In this document: in pieces, positions 20,673 through 31,147 of the stretch
How the letters are laid out: each line of letters starts with the position of its first letter
Numbering within the stretch: position 1 is the first letter of the stretch
From: Breviolum minutum Mf 1.05b.01
Taxonomy: Eukaryota; Sar; Dinophyceae; Suessiales; Symbiodiniaceae
NCBI GenBank assembly: GCA_000507305.1
Contig: DF239142.1
Location: forward strand, 235,697-299,696
DNA length: 64,000 bases
Reading direction: 5' to 3'
Program-made: the position numbers and the translations under genes
Notes under the pieces: model-generated
The model's input: only the letters and a program-made list of their open reading frames with translations
Database searches by the model: none
Told to the model about the DNA's origin: nothing

Positions 20673-20998
20673 GGCCGGGTTGGAGGGATCGCCTCGCAGC
20701 CATAGTAGTAGACTTCCCGATCCGCGCGAATCGTCAACAAATCCTCCAAATGTTTTCAAAAGCGTCGCCATCCAAGGGAACTGGGGAAGGTGGTGGTGGT
20801 GGTGGTGGTGGTGGTGGTGGTGGTGTGGTGGTGGTGGTGGTGGTGGTGGTCGTGGTGGTGGTCGTGGTTGTTGTGGTTGTGGTTGTGGTTGTTGTTGTTG
20901 TTGTGGTTGTTTTTGGGGTGGGTGAAATCCAGGATGTGTGATTTCGCGGTAGTTTTGCCTTGGGGCTGTATATGCAAGGTTTCCAACAAATTTCTCCC
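20673..20998 (-). CDS. Exon with poly-Gln/Pro/His tract
   Basis: A strong acceptor TTCTGATGTTTAG and donor GTAGTT bound 326 nt open in one frame: EKFVGNLAYTAPRQNYREIT, a Q/P-rich, P/R-rich and then poly-His tract coded by the GGT/GTT microsatellite, then FPWMATLLKTFGGFVDDSRG and SLLLWLRGDPSNPA. Length and phase (2 plus 108 codons) agree with both splice sites. A spliced-in homopeptide of unknown role. Confidence 0.6.
20788..20925. repeat. GGT/GTT microsatellite inside an exon
   Basis: Uninterrupted GGT units grade into GTGGTC and GTTGTG units. Every frame is stop-free, so the run translates as homopeptides (His, Thr or Pro on the minus strand). Confidence 0.9.
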
Positions 20999-21182
20999 CT
21001 AAACATCAGAAAAAACAGGTGGAGTGCCATTTTTTAGAACCCCTGTGATGTTTAAAACTCCCATACAAAAAAAACCATAGTTTCAGGTACCTAAAATGGA
21101 GGTACTAAACCGTGTAAGGCTATTTTGGGGGTGGGTGTTCACTTACTTCAGCCTTCCACTTGTCCCAGGGGCAAGTGGACAC

Positions 21183-21274
21183 ATATTCCAAAGAAATGGC
21201 ATTGGTGAAAGGGCCTTGGAAGGATTTCAATGTATTCCCTTTTTTTCCGGCATCTGGAATCCCAATCTTTGTTC
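21183..21274 (-). CDS. Exon, 30 codons
   Basis: Acceptor ACATTTTTTCAAG and donor GTGTCC bound TKIGIPDAGKKGNTLKSFQG then PFTNAISLEY. It lies between the poly-His exon and the three exons upstream. Confidence 0.5.
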
Positions 21275-21382
21275 CTTGAAAAAATGTGCCACACTCATCA
21301 ACTGGCGCTATTTTGTTGATTCAACAAATTCAACAAGAAACTGAATCACTGAAAGGCTCTCCATCGCTCTATGTGTCTCAAC

Positions 21383-21422
21383 TTCTCCATTCTCGCTCCC
21401 CAAAAAATCCCAAGAAAAACTC
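21383..21422 (-). CDS. Short exon, 13 codons
   Basis: EFFLGFFGEREWR lies between acceptor ATGCTGCAG and GTTGAG. Confidence 0.3.
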
Positions 21423-21554
21423 CTGCAGCATGGCTTTGGCACTGTTCAAACTTCCCGATTGGATGGCCCAAAACAAAGGCGAGAAGGATTGGGTACCAAC
21501 CTCAGTCTTTTTAAAGGTCGCGGCAGGCGTGGCAGGCGTGGCTGGTCAACCTAC

Positions 21555-21664
21555 CCCTTCCCGATGGCCTCCTCCAGCCCGTTGAGGATGAAAAGCCAGA
21601 CCCTCGAACCCTCGACGTAAAGCATGTGGGTATGTGACCTAACGTGCTGGGAGAGCTCTTCGTT
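21555..21664 (-). CDS. Exon, 36 codons
   Basis: Acceptor GAAATTTCAG and donor GTAGGT bound NEELSQHVRSHTHMLYVEGS then RVWLFILNGLEEAIGK. The exon upstream ends in phase 0 and this one starts in phase 0, leaving an intron of about 54 nt. Confidence 0.5.
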
Positions 21665-21718
21665 CTGAAATTTCATCTCTTCCGTTGGGCACAGCCTTCA
21701 TCAGCCCCCGAATCGCAC

Positions 21719-21833
21719 AGACTCTCTGGCCGCCAATCTCAGCAGATCTGGCTGCACCTTTGGCAATTCAAGCATCTTCAGAAACATCCGTGCATCGCCG
21801 TGAGCTCCGCCGGCAATTCTAAGAATTCCGCAT
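21719..21833 (-). CDS. Exon, 38 codons
   Basis: Acceptor TACATGTCAG and donor GTGCGA bound CGILRIAGGAHGDARMFLKM then LELPKVQPDLLRLAARES. Helical, function unknown. Phases join cleanly to 21555-21664. Confidence 0.5.
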
Positions 21834-22103
21834 CTGACATGTATGTCTCCGTTAACCGTTGGTTTCCCTTAATAAGGGCGGCTATTAAACCCTTATTTCT
21901 GAGGGGGGGGGGGGGGATGCTAGGATAGGTTGACCAGCCATGAATGGTGAGGTTTTGAGGGGGACCCCCTTGACACCCTTGAAGATACAGTAATGGATTA
22001 AAAGGTGCGTTTCCTCCTGATTGATGTTCCAGAAGGCTTTGTGTCAATCTACCAGATCATGCAAAGCTTTCAAGGTTGCCGGTAGGGAGCCATGTGTCAA
22101 ACA

Positions 22104-22172
22104 CCACCAACTAAACCCCAAGGAGCCCTCAAGGGTTTTGCCAAGGAACGCGTGGATTTGTTACTAGTTGAT
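22104..22172 (-). CDS. Short exon candidate
   Basis: After acceptor GCTACTAAG the frame reads STSNKSTRSLAKPLRAPWG, up to GTTTAG. Confidence 0.3.
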
Positions 22173-22386
22173 TCTTAGTAGCATCATTTCCATTCTTCTC
22201 ATTCGAGCAACGGCAGGCTGACATTCCATTCATAGGGAATCCTTACAATGGCTTCTGAAATCATGCCTATTTAACTGAGTATTATAAGCCCCTACTTACA
22301 GCAAAGAACCAGGCTTTGGTCACTGCTCATTTATGTTAATCATTATCACTAATAACCTAAGGTCTCCCAAGAAAAAAACCGCTTAC

Positions 22387-22466
22387 CACCCCCAACAACC
22401 ATACGGCGACTTCCATGCGCCCTCCCAAGGACCAGAACCATAGCCAGGCTTGGGGTGTAGTGGCTG
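22387..22466 (-). CDS. Exon, Gly/Trp-rich, consensus donor
   Basis: Acceptor GATGTCAAG and donor GTAAGC bound QPLHPKPGYGSGPWEGAWKS then PYGCWG, in phase over 80 nt. Confidence 0.45.
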
Positions 22467-22851
22467 CTTGACATCTACATCCAATGACAACAAAACTATG
22501 ACAAGAAAATACACCCCTGGTAAATTAACATAGTTGGCTGGTCAATGGACCTTTTTGAAGACATATTTCCTACTGAAAATGGGGATACTACCAGGCAGCC
22601 ATGTTGATTTACCATGCCGGGTGCTTCGAAAAAAAACTTGCCTTCAGAGTCCAACGGAAAACAGTCTTTTGGTAAAACAACACCATGGTCACATGTACTA
22701 CCCAGAGGATCCAGATCCCATCACCACAATAGGATTTTTTGGGGAACAAAAATCCCTTTCTTAGGACAATATCTGGATGCTTAGGGCGGATTTATCATCA
22801 ACAAGTCTATGATTTTAAGGTCTTTGACTCGCGACTGGCTATGTAAAAACT

Positions 22852-22917
22852 TGGGCCCTAGTTCCACAAGTTACATCCCAGAATTTCAACCTCCCAAAAA
22901 ACGAAACGCACTGAAGC
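22852..22917 (-). CDS. Exon, 22 codons
   Basis: LQCVSFFGRLKFWDVTCGTR then AQ lies between acceptor AAGAACCAAG and GTTTTT, phase 0 at both ends. Confidence 0.4.
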
Positions 22918-23156
22918 TTGGTTCTTGATTTTCTTTTTTTGACATAAAGCACGAAAAAACAACACCACCACCTACAAGGTGGGCCCCGGATCCAGTTATA
23001 AATGGAGTCATATAAATGACCTTAGAAAAAAAGGGGTTCCCTATAGGCTTATTTCACCCCAAAGGGGCCCCCATTTCATCCCATTTCTAACTGGTTTTTT
23101 GGGCCCACCTTGGTCCGATTTTTTTTTTTGATGCTTCAACCAACGGATGGTCACAC

Positions 23157-23285
23157 GTCCCAGGAGCACGACTTCAAGGCCCGAGGCACGGTGATATTCA
23201 AGAGTTGCAAGGCACGTTGATTTCGTGGCGCCACGGAAATGGCTTTCCGCAAGGCCACCTGATTCGGTTTGTTGAAGCTGGGGAT
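23157..23285 (-). CDS. Exon, 43 codons, phase 0
   Basis: Acceptor ATCCTCCTATCAG, with a pyrimidine tract, and donor GTGTGA bound exactly 43 codons: IPSFNKPNQVALRKAISVAP, then RNQRALQLLNITVPRALKSC and SWD. The opening vaguely recalls the Q-motif end of DNA2/NAM7-type helicases, but this is a guess. Confidence 0.5.
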
Positions 23286-23575
23286 CTGATAGGAGGATAT
23301 ATCATAGAAGTTTCGGGAGGAATAACCCCAACCATTGAACCCCTTTTGGCCATATTTGGTGATTTAGCCAATAGTCAACATTAAGGACTCAAGGATATCA
23401 ACAAAAATAGTGATTATTGTAGGTGGGGTCCCGATTGGGGGATAGGGGGGTTTTTCCACGCATATACACTCCCTAACTCCCTACAGCAACTTTAAATGGC
23501 CGAAACCCAAAAGGAAATCAATCTTCCAATCATTGATTATCAGGGGTTAACTCGCTTGGGTTTTAGGGAGGGTAC

Positions 23576-23652
23576 CTTCCGTAGGTGGTGTGTATGATAG
23601 CTTTCTGGGAGCCCAAGCAAACCACCAAATTTTGCCCCGAAACAAAAAACAC
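23576..23652 (-). CDS. Exon, 25 codons
   Basis: VFFVSGQNLVVCLGSQKAII then HTTYG lies between acceptor CGTAACAAG and donor GTACCC. Beta-strand-like. Function unknown. Confidence 0.45.
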
Positions 23653-24209
23653 CTTGTTACGTTCCATGAAATTTCTGGTTGGTTAAAAACGGTGATTCTT
23701 AGTTCATGGCTTATGAGCTTATGAAATAAACCAAGACCCATAGGATCCATGGGACAGATACATGTGCCTACATTTGGTTGTTTTATGGTGAAATATGTAG
23801 GTATTAAATATACCTTACATCCCATGAAATAGGCTACCCCCCAGGAGATTAACATGGAACCTGACAAGACACCCCTGGGAAAGGAAAATCATCCTCCAAA
23901 CCATCATTTTCAGGTTCTATGTTAATCTTCACTATTTAAAAGGATAGCTTTCCATCCTCAGGTGTACTCAGCCACAACCACCTTTAAGGGCTCTTTACTC
24001 AGTGGTATTTTCAGGGATCCTCATAATGGGACCCCTCACCCATACTATTTCACTCCCGCTTACCATAACCCATAGGATCCATGTATGGTATATTTACCTA
24101 CATTGATCCCATAAAAATCAACCATTCATGTAGGTAAATATACCATACATGGATCCTATGGGTAAGGGGGTCCCATCATTGGGAGTCCCTGGAATCACCC
24201 TTGATTTAC

Positions 24210-24305
24210 TGCTCCCGAAACGAAACCCGCCTCTTCGTTGAGATTAATCGCCTTCATCACCACCGTGGAGCCTTCAGGAAAAAATGCCCACGGGTGGATG
24301 TCCCA
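24210..24305 (-). CDS. Exon, 32 codons, after a C-family element
   Basis: The exon begins after the C-family terminus ACATCCAAG and ends at GTAAAT, phase 0 both sides: WDIHPWAFFPEGSTVVMKAI then NLNEEAGFVSGA. It shows that a C-family end can serve as an acceptor. Confidence 0.5.
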
Positions 24306-24512
24306 CTTGGATGTCCCAAGATTTTTTATTTTCAACCCTACTTGGGGAAATGATCCAATTTGACTTATATTTTTCAAATGGGTTGAAACCACCAACTAGT
24401 TTAGTAAATGCTTAGTAAATGGGTTATAACCTACTTATAAAGGGGGTATATTGGGGTTATAACCCATTGATCCTAACCATTGATCCTAACTTCCTGGGAC
24501 ATCCAAACATGC
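24301..24512. mobile_element. C-family element split by an A-family insertion
   Basis: ACTTGGATGTCCCAAG is separated from TTTAGTAAATGCTTAG..CCTGGGACATCCAA by an A-family copy (24321-24399). The A element is therefore younger. Confidence 0.6.
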
Positions 24513-24639
24513 CTTTGTATGGCAAGTGCTTTTAACAAAAACACAGTTTCAGGCCAGCCAACAGTTGCATAATTTCAGGCGAAACAGTTCATTTTTGGGA
24601 GTGTAGGTGTGTATATATAGAAATACCTGGAACCTGTTT

Positions 24640-24720
24640 GTCCTCTATTTTGAAAATTAAACCCTCCAAAAGAAGGCCCTCTCCAATCAAAACAAGGCTC
24701 ATTTGGGTTCCAGGTATGTA
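24640..24720. repeat. Fold-back element, GGAACC..GGTTCC termini
   Basis: CCTCTATTTTGAAAATTAAACCCTCC and a CAAGGC..TTTGGGTTCCAGG end recur at 63350-63447. An AT microsatellite follows at 24727-24770. Confidence 0.55.
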
Positions 24721-25206
24721 TGTAAAAAAATAAATATATATATATATATACATATACATATTATATAATAACTAGTTGATACTCAACCCTCACCTTGTTG
24801 CAAGCCTTTGCTCGTCAGGAAGAAAATGGCCATCCATATTAATCATGTCTTATTTGCGCATCACGATCAGCACCAGTCCACTTGTTTCAAACCACACTGG
24901 GATGTCCATGGTACTTGGTAACTGGGTTATAACCCCTATATAAATAGGTTATGAGTCGCAAAAGTAGGTTACAAACCAACTTACCAACTAGTTACTAACT
25001 TCTATGGACATCCAAGCCTATTCCTTTCAAATCTTACAAGATGAGCAGTCTCCCAGTTTTAAATGGCCCTTCGGATTCCCGGCCCCACAGCCCGACAATT
25101 AAACCACTTACAAAATTCACAGGTCTTCTGACCCGTACAAGTCGGGTTATAACCTACCTATAACCTTTACCCATTTATATATTTTCGGCCATTAAAATCG
25201 GAGTTG

Positions 25207-25398
25207 TTATAGCCACTGAGTACAGTTTTTAACAGCAAAGATGATCTTTTGAACCATCCACTGGGATCTCATCCTCCAATGTTCCAAACTACCCGTCACC
25301 AGGCCTTCTAAGACTACCCGCATCAGGATCTTACTGATGAGAGTTAGACCTCGGAAACTCCCGTCGGTTCGAAACACAGGGTGAAACGGGTGTCAAAG
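25207..25398 (-). CDS. Reverse-transcriptase-like fragment (tentative)
   Basis: An open frame of about 62 codons ends at TAA. It reads FHPVFRTDGSFRGLTLISKI, then LMRVVLEGLVTGSLEHWRMR and SQWMVQKIIFAVKNCTQWL. FRGLTL..K.L..VVLEGL followed by LEHWR resembles the finger region of non-LTR reverse transcriptases (YRGITLLS..K). No YADD motif is visible, so at best this is a decayed fragment. Confidence 0.35.
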
Positions 25399-25581
25399 CG
25401 TGACTGTTTTTTTTTCCAAACGATGGAGATGATGAGTTTCGGTCGGGGTTTCCTCGTTTGGTGTGTTGTGTGTTTTTATTTTTTATTTTTTTCGTGTGCC
25501 ACTCTAAATGCCTATGAGTTCTATGGTATGCCAAGATATGTTTGTTTGACTGGCTTTTGAAAGTTTGCTAGTTAGTGATGG

Positions 25582-25790
25582 TCAAGAGAAAACATGGGCG
25601 AGAAATTTACCTGCGGGATGTATCAAACAACCTGGTTTTTTGTAGGCAAAACTCAGGTGCCGTGTTGACGTGCCATGTTGGCACTGAGATCGTGAGTTAC
25701 AGGGCCCAAAACCCCAGCAAATTCCAACGGGGACGAATCTTCGGGGATAAGGTACGATGAAACCAAAGATTTGCCAAGTTTTTCCTAGGG
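25582..25790 (-). CDS. Exon, about 65 codons, Cys-rich
   Basis: The frame reads TWQIFGFIVPYPRRFVPVGI, then CWGFGPCNSRSQCQHGTSTR and HLSFAYKKPGCLIHPA, with CAG|GTAAAT as a likely donor. The plus strand has a rival frame (MMVKRKHGREIYLRDVSNNL). Minus is favoured only by context. Confidence 0.4.
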
Positions 25791-26525
25791 TGTCCATGAG
25801 AGTTAGATTTAGATACGTAACTAGCTAGTAAGTTGGGTCTATAAGCTATTTACGGGATGTATCCAACCTACTTATAAAGGGGTTATCATCTATACTCCAT
25901 GAACTAGGTGTACCAGCAGGACATCCCAGCAGTTTCCACGGGTTTTTCCAGCCAGCCCATCCCGAAAAACACCCCTCAACACCAAACATGAGATTGGAAA
26001 AAATCCCCCATCTTCAATAGGAAATACATCTTCAAATCCAAATGGTGGAGTTGAGTTACCCCCTGGTAATCTAACATAGCAATAGAACATCACAATTTTC
26101 AATAGGAAATACATCTTCAATCCGCGTCCAGGTTCCAGCCAGCTATGTTAGTTTCCCGGAGTGTACTTGGATGTCCCGGGACGGAAGTGGATGGATCAAT
26201 GGTGAACGGATCAATGGGTTATTTCACCTACTTATTTTCATGGTTAGTATATTTTGGGGGGGTTAACAAACCACTGATCCTAACCATTGATCCATCCACT
26301 TCCAACAGGATATCTCCAAGTAGTGTGTCTTTCCTTGGTTTTGCCGGGGGGGTGGGTACTTGGAGGATCATCCCATTTAGTAAGTGGTTAATAATCAGGG
26401 TTAGTAAGTCCCCTAACTGGGGTTGTTCCCTTTACAAATGGCCTGAATGGCTTATAAATGGTGGTTACTAACTACTTACTAACTGGGATGATCCTCCAAG
26501 TAGTTGTGAGTTGATATACCAACCA

Positions 26526-26622
26526 ACTCCAAGAAACTCCAACTGAAGGCCTGCTGCACCGTTTCCTTGGGGGAAAGTTTTTTGGAAAACGCCGAGGTTT
26601 TTTCAAGGTCGGATTGGAGGGT
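26526..26622 (-). CDS. Exon candidate, about 32 codons
   Basis: TLQSDLEKTSAFSKKLSPKE then TVQQAFSWSFLEL precedes GTTGGT. The upstream neighbour is a B-like element (26629-26712). Helical. Confidence 0.4.
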
Positions 26623-27183
26623 GAAAAATATGGGTGTTTCCTTTAAAATGGTGGTAATTACCCCCCATTTCACACCCCAAGTCATGATCATTTTTAGTAG
26701 GAAACACCCATGGTTGTTGGGGAATTGCCACCATTTTAGGAAACCCACCCATATTTGGAACCAAAGCATCCTGACTGGTGATCCTAGCTACTTGGATGGC
26801 CAAAATGGACGGAAGTGCTTGGGATCAAAGGTGATCAGATCAGTGGGTTGATATATACCCCGCAAGGAATATCCCATTTATAAGTATAGGTTATAACAAC
26901 CCATTGGTCCTCACCATTGATCCTAACTTCCTGGGTAGTAGTGCTGAAACCTCCCTCCGCATGAGATTGATTTTTTCAATTGTTTCTCGTCACAAAATTT
27001 GTAGGTTCTGAAGGGATCCTTTTTCGTTAGCCACCCCTCATATTACCCTATTATTACCCTGCAAGTCCAAGTCGACCACTAGAAAAATAGCTTTTCACCA
27101 AAGACTATTTTTAAGCAGGGAATTTGAATCATCCAAAATTGGGGTTTCTATTATTTATTTCATAGTTGGTTTGACTTCCAGGG

Positions 27184-27412
27184 ATGAAGATGCTGAAATT
27201 TCCAGTCGGGAGAACCTGGGAATCTTTGCATCTTGCGGAATAAAAACTGCGCCGCTGATGCTTGGGGGAACGTCATTGGATTCTTATGGGAGTTGTATGG
27301 GAGTTTAGTATGGGTGGCTGGGGGTCCCACTATTGGGGGGTCCCTGGAATTTCCCATGACAAAATGTAACAAAGGACAGGCACCCTGTTCGAAAGGGGAA
27401 CCACATCTCCAC
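27184..27412 (-). CDS. Exon, about 75 codons, acceptor from an A element
   Basis: The exon starts after the A-element end CCAACTAG. It reads WRCGSPFEQGACPLLHFVMG, then NSRDPPIVGPPATHTKLPYN and ASAAQFLFRKMQRFPGSPDW. A U-family repeat (CCCTGGAAGTCAAACC) lies downstream. Function unknown. Confidence 0.5.
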
Positions 27413-27543
27413 CTAGTTGGTGGTTTCAACCCCTTTGAAAAAAATTAGCCAACATGGGAATCTTCCCCCAGGTAGGGGTGAAAATAACAAATCTTTGAAA
27501 CCACTCATTCACAGGAAGAAATTTTTCCAAGCAAGCTATCTCA

Positions 27544-27660
27544 GTTGATCCCGGGGAAGGTTACATCCCCATATATAGATGCCCCATATGACTGGCTAGG
27601 TGACAACCAACCAGGGTGAAATGATCTTTGCTTAGGTAATCCCGAAACAAGTGTATCATA
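27544..27660 (-). CDS. Exon, 39 codons, acceptor from an H element
   Basis: After the H-family end CCATCAACAG the frame reads YDTLVSGLPKQRSFHPGWLS then PSQSYGASIYGDVTFPGIN, to TGA. Possibly a terminal exon. Confidence 0.45.
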
Positions 27661-27799
27661 CTGTTGATGGTTCAGAAATCCTGCACCACCTGAGATGTGC
27701 AAATTACCTCGTAATAATGAGATATGTACCATTGAGGTCTATAAAACCCCGTAAATAATGAGATATTTAAACCATTATCAACTGATTCGCGCAGATTTC

Positions 27800-27941
27800 T
27801 GAAGCATCAACCATATATCATCTCCACCATCCCCACCCATCTTCAAAGCAAGCGTCGTCCGTGGTGAGTTCGCACACCGCGTCCACGGCAGAGAGGACAA
27901 AGGGAGGGAACAGCCTCGGTCAAGGTCAACCCAGGATCTGG
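27800..27941 (-). CDS. Exon, two competing frames
   Basis: After acceptor AGTCTCCAG one frame reads SWVDLDRGCSLPLSSLPWTR then TLALKMGGDGGDDIWLMLQ. Another carries LFPPFVLSAVDAVCELTTDD then ACFED. Confidence 0.35.
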
Positions 27942-28179
27942 AGACTAGAACCATGAATTTTTTTGTTAGTTTAATAGGGTATTTCCATGGGTAGTTTGAA
28001 TTTTTGTGGTTGGTTTAATAGGGTATTTCCAAGTTATCATAATAGTTGGTTCATTATTCCACTTATTCCAGTTATTCCAGTTGGTGGTTGAACCCACCCA
28101 TTTGAAAATATGAGACAAATGGGAAATCTTCCCCAAGGTTTGGGGTGAACATAACAAATAGTTGAAACCACCACCAAGT

Positions 28180-28985
28180 AATGGGTAGTTATCATAATAG
28201 TGGGTTCATTATTCCAGTTACACCCTGGAAATTTAACATAGATACCGAAAATGATGGTTTGGAAGAATGGTGCAGGGATAGGATGTCACGACTGAGTTCG
28301 TATCGTTGCTGCGATGGTTTGGAAGATGTATCTCCTTTCAAACATGGCGTCATTTTGGGTAGCTATGCTAGATTTCATGGGTGTATTCCAGTTATGTGTT
28401 GATAGTTGGGAAAGTTTAAAAAACGGGAGACTATTAGATTTCATGGCGAGCCATGAAATAATACACCTACAGCTACATAACTGGGTAATCCTGTTGATGG
28501 AAGAAATCCTGCACCACCTGGGATGTTTAAAACTTTGCAAATCATGGGAAAAAACTACCTATCATCTGGTGCAGGATTTCTTCCACCAACAGTATTTCAT
28601 CCCCGATATCTACCCTAAACAAGGAGGGTTTTTTCATTCACTTGTAATTCATGGGAATCTCTTGGGAACCTCCCTCCAATGCCATGGTTACCCCAAGAAA
28701 TAGCCGGCCTTTTTTTAAGGCATCATGGCCTTATTTGGAAACCTGGCATTGTGTGTAGGGTACTTGGAGGATTATCTCAGTGGAAGGTGATTGTGGTGAA
28801 TGACCGTGGTGATCGTAAGTCCGCTACTTGGAATGTCCCAGGAAGTTAGTAAATGGTTAGTAAATGGGTTATTATAAACGGGGTATATGGGGGTTATAAA
28901 CCACGTACTAACCATTTACTAACCTCCTGGGACATCCAAGTAAATGTCTTATAAATGGGGGTGATCCCAACCACTTACTGACTGT
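28180..28985. repeat. Repeat stretch: I, G, H, C and D elements
   Basis: Contains a G element with a duplicated GATGGTTTGGAAGA segment, two inverted H-type blocks (GCACCACCTGGGATG), an I end, and C/D elements. No confident gene. Confidence 0.6.
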
Positions 28986-29084
28986 GTGATGATCGTCCAA
29001 GTAAGTACCGATAATGATAATTTACAAATGGGACATCTTAGTAGCCGAGCATTGAGTTCAGCAGTGATTTTTCTGGATTTCCAC

Positions 29085-29151
29085 CAAGAATCTCAACAGG
29101 AATGCCATAGCCGACATGACGTAGGCCCAGTGCTGAAAGATCTTGTACCAC
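29085..29151 (-). CDS. Membrane-helix exon, 22 codons
   Basis: Acceptor TCAACCACAG and donor GTGGAA bound WYKIFQHWAYVMSAMAFLLR then FL. It looks like a transmembrane helix. Confidence 0.45.
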
Positions 29152-29400
29152 CTGTGGTTGAAATCACATGTATGAAACCCTGTAGATATTGGGTTATTTA
29201 CCATATTATCTGGCCAAAATATGATATTTCACCAACCTAGATTTAACTGAAATAAGGAGACCTCCCTTCTTTAGCTACCTTTTGGGGTGAGGTCGCGTGA
29301 GGTCGCTATAATTTGAACAAATATTATCAACTGGTTAGCCAGATTTCTGAACCATCAGCAGTATTTCTAAGATGTGCAAAATGTGGCAAAAAAACGGTCA

Positions 29401-29461
29401 GAAATTGGCTAGAAACATTCTCAATTCCCGCAAGTTGTGGGGCACATCATCGTTTTTACTA
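29401..29461 (-). CDS. Exon candidate, 20 codons
   Basis: After acceptor GCCCTTATAG: SKNDDVPHNLRELRMFLANF, then TGA. The plus strand has a 95-codon ORF across this region, which looks less protein-like. Confidence 0.35.
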
Positions 29462-29541
29462 CTATAAGGGCGTTGTCAGAAACCATCACACTACGCATGA
29501 ACGCCACATTTTTTTTTTAGAACCATGCAACACATCCTTAC

Positions 29542-29582
29542 CTGCGCCTCCTATACAAGGTCTCATGGGTTCTGACTTTAAA
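29542..29582 (-). CDS. Short exon with consensus donor
   Basis: FKVRTHETLYRRR lies between acceptor TTCTGTAG and donor GTAAGG. Confidence 0.35.
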
Positions 29583-29786
29583 CTACAGAATTCGAAATAA
29601 ACTGCCATTCTTTCATTTTGTTTTTTTTTGAGAGAGGTTTTTTTTTGATCATAACAGAACTCCATCTACCCAGTGGCAATCGTGACGTGATGTGATAGCA
29701 TTCAGTCGTCCTTCCAATTAATAGATCAATCAATTCAGTTTACTTTTCAATGACTCATCTTCCCTTTAACCCGAGCTATGATAACT

Positions 29787-29985
29787 GGTTGGTGGTTTCA
29801 ACCCATCTGAGAAATATTAGTCAAATTGGATCATCTCCCCAATTAGGGATGAATATAAAAAATATTTGAAACCACCACCTAGATAAGCTTCTGCCACGAT
29901 GTTTCCCCTTTTGTCTCTGGTGAATCTTCCTGGAAAATGAACCGCGACCCAATAGTCGTAACCACCCACCAATCCAGCACCCTTG
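29787..29985. repeat. A element fused to a further repeat unit
   Basis: An A-family copy plus ATAAGCTTCTGCCA..GATGTTTCCCC..CACCAATCCAG recurs almost unchanged at 32893-33100. A short GATAA duplication flanks the A copy. Sequences outside the unit differ, so it moved or was copied as a composite. Confidence 0.6.
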
Positions 29986-30063
29986 GGTACTCCGCCTTGG
30001 ATGGATTTTCAAAAACTTCCATGGTCAATTCCTTGGGCACGTCAAACACAGGATGAAACAAGT
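29985..30063 (-). CDS. Exon candidate, 26 codons
   Basis: LFHPVFDVPKELTMEVFENP then SKAEYPR ends near GTGCTGG. No clear acceptor is visible after an upstream TAA. Confidence 0.3.
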
Positions 30064-30244
30064 CACGTTACGTTAAACTTTGCCCCCAAACTCCTGGGGC
30101 CAAGGTGGATTCCCAAAATCAATTTCTTTCATGGGGTAAAAAAAACCATACACCTATAACTAGGCTTATTTTCATCCTAGTTGTGTCTTTATAAGGCCAT
30201 TTTATAAGTATTTTTTAAAACCCATTTATAACAAGGGGCCTATC

Positions 30245-30380
30245 TTGTATGGATATGGATCCTCCGTGGTTGGATCGTATGGTGTTGTTTTTTTTGGTGA
30301 TGGGAAGTTGAGGGATGCCGAAATGGGAAGCCAGCTAACCCACTTGGGCCATGCTGCAAATATTGTAATCATGGCACCTC
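30245..30380 (-). CDS. Exon, 44 codons, membrane then polar tail
   Basis: After acceptor ACCCCTTAG the frame reads GGAMITIFAAWPKWVSWLPI, then SASLNFPSPKKTTPYDPTTE and DPYPYK. It ends where an E-family element begins (ACAAGATAGG). Confidence 0.5.
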
Positions 30381-30624
30381 CTAAGGGGTTTCAACCATCA
30401 TCATTGTCCCTTGCTTGGAGGATCATCCTACTTAGTAAGTAGTTAGTAACCCACCATTTATCAGCCATAAAAAGCCCATTTGGAAGGGGAAACACCCTAC
30501 TTAGGGGACCTCCTAACCATGGTTATTAACCACTTACAAGTCCTGGGATGATCCTCCAAGTAATGGCCTTATAAACTTGTTGTTTCTGGTGATGGGGTCA
30601 GTTCTGGCATCCCACTAATCTCAC

Positions 30625-30674
30625 CCACAAACCGTCCCTTTGTTCACGTATCCCTTCAAAGCTGGCTGAAGTTC
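30625..30674 (-). CDS. Short exon, 16 codons
   Basis: TSASFEGIREQRDGLW lies between acceptor TCTCTCTAG and donor GTGAGA. Confidence 0.4.
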
Positions 30675-30817
30675 CTAGAGAGATGCAGGATGGCGGTTTT
30701 ACTGTTGATGGTTGAAATCCCTGCTAACCAGCTGATAGGTAGTTTATCCCATTCTTTACAAAGGTTTTATGCATCCCAATGTGGTGATCACCGGATTTCT
30801 GAACCATCAACAGTAGC

Positions 30818-30906
30818 CTGTCTTCCCTTCTGGACTCGTTTTTTTCCTCCTCCAATCTTACACTTAAAGATGCCTCAAGGCCTGGTTGCCCCTCCCAACA
30901 AAAATG
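30818..30906 (-). CDS. Exon, 29 codons, charged
   Basis: After acceptor CTAACCTTTCAG: HFCWEGQPGLEASLSVRLEE then EKNESRRED. It ends at a GC donor lying on an H-family border. Confidence 0.45.
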
Positions 30907-30976
30907 CTGAAAGGTTAGGTTTTACTCCCAAGGATTGACACCAAAGTTGGTTCCTGTTCTTAATTATAATTCACAC

Positions 30977-31041
30977 GGCTTGTGCAAAGCATGCGATCTG
31001 CAGCCAGCGCGTGCTCACCAAGGCTGCTTCCCTCGAAAACA
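30977..31041 (-). CDS. Exon, 21 codons
   Basis: Acceptor TTTACTCACAG and donor GTGTGA bound FSREAALVSTRWLQIACFAQ then A. It joins in phase 0 to 30818-30906. Confidence 0.45.
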
Positions 31042-31147
31042 CTGTGAGTAAATGAGTCAACAAAAAACTTAATCTACAAGAAATATCTTGATTTAAGGCT
31101 ACATTTCTTCAAACGCATCATCTACCTTGCAAGTCGATGGCACTTAC

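Noticed and set aside
22534..22764. Plus ORF with SLLVKQHHGHMYYPEDPDPI
   Set aside because: Protein-like, but other frames here are also open, it lacks a convincing donor and it opposes the neighbours. Not strong enough to list.
29313..29600. 95-codon plus ORF (YYQLVSQISEPSAVFLRC)
   Set aside because: Starts inside an H/K repeat, and two minus-strand exons with proper splice sites overlap it.
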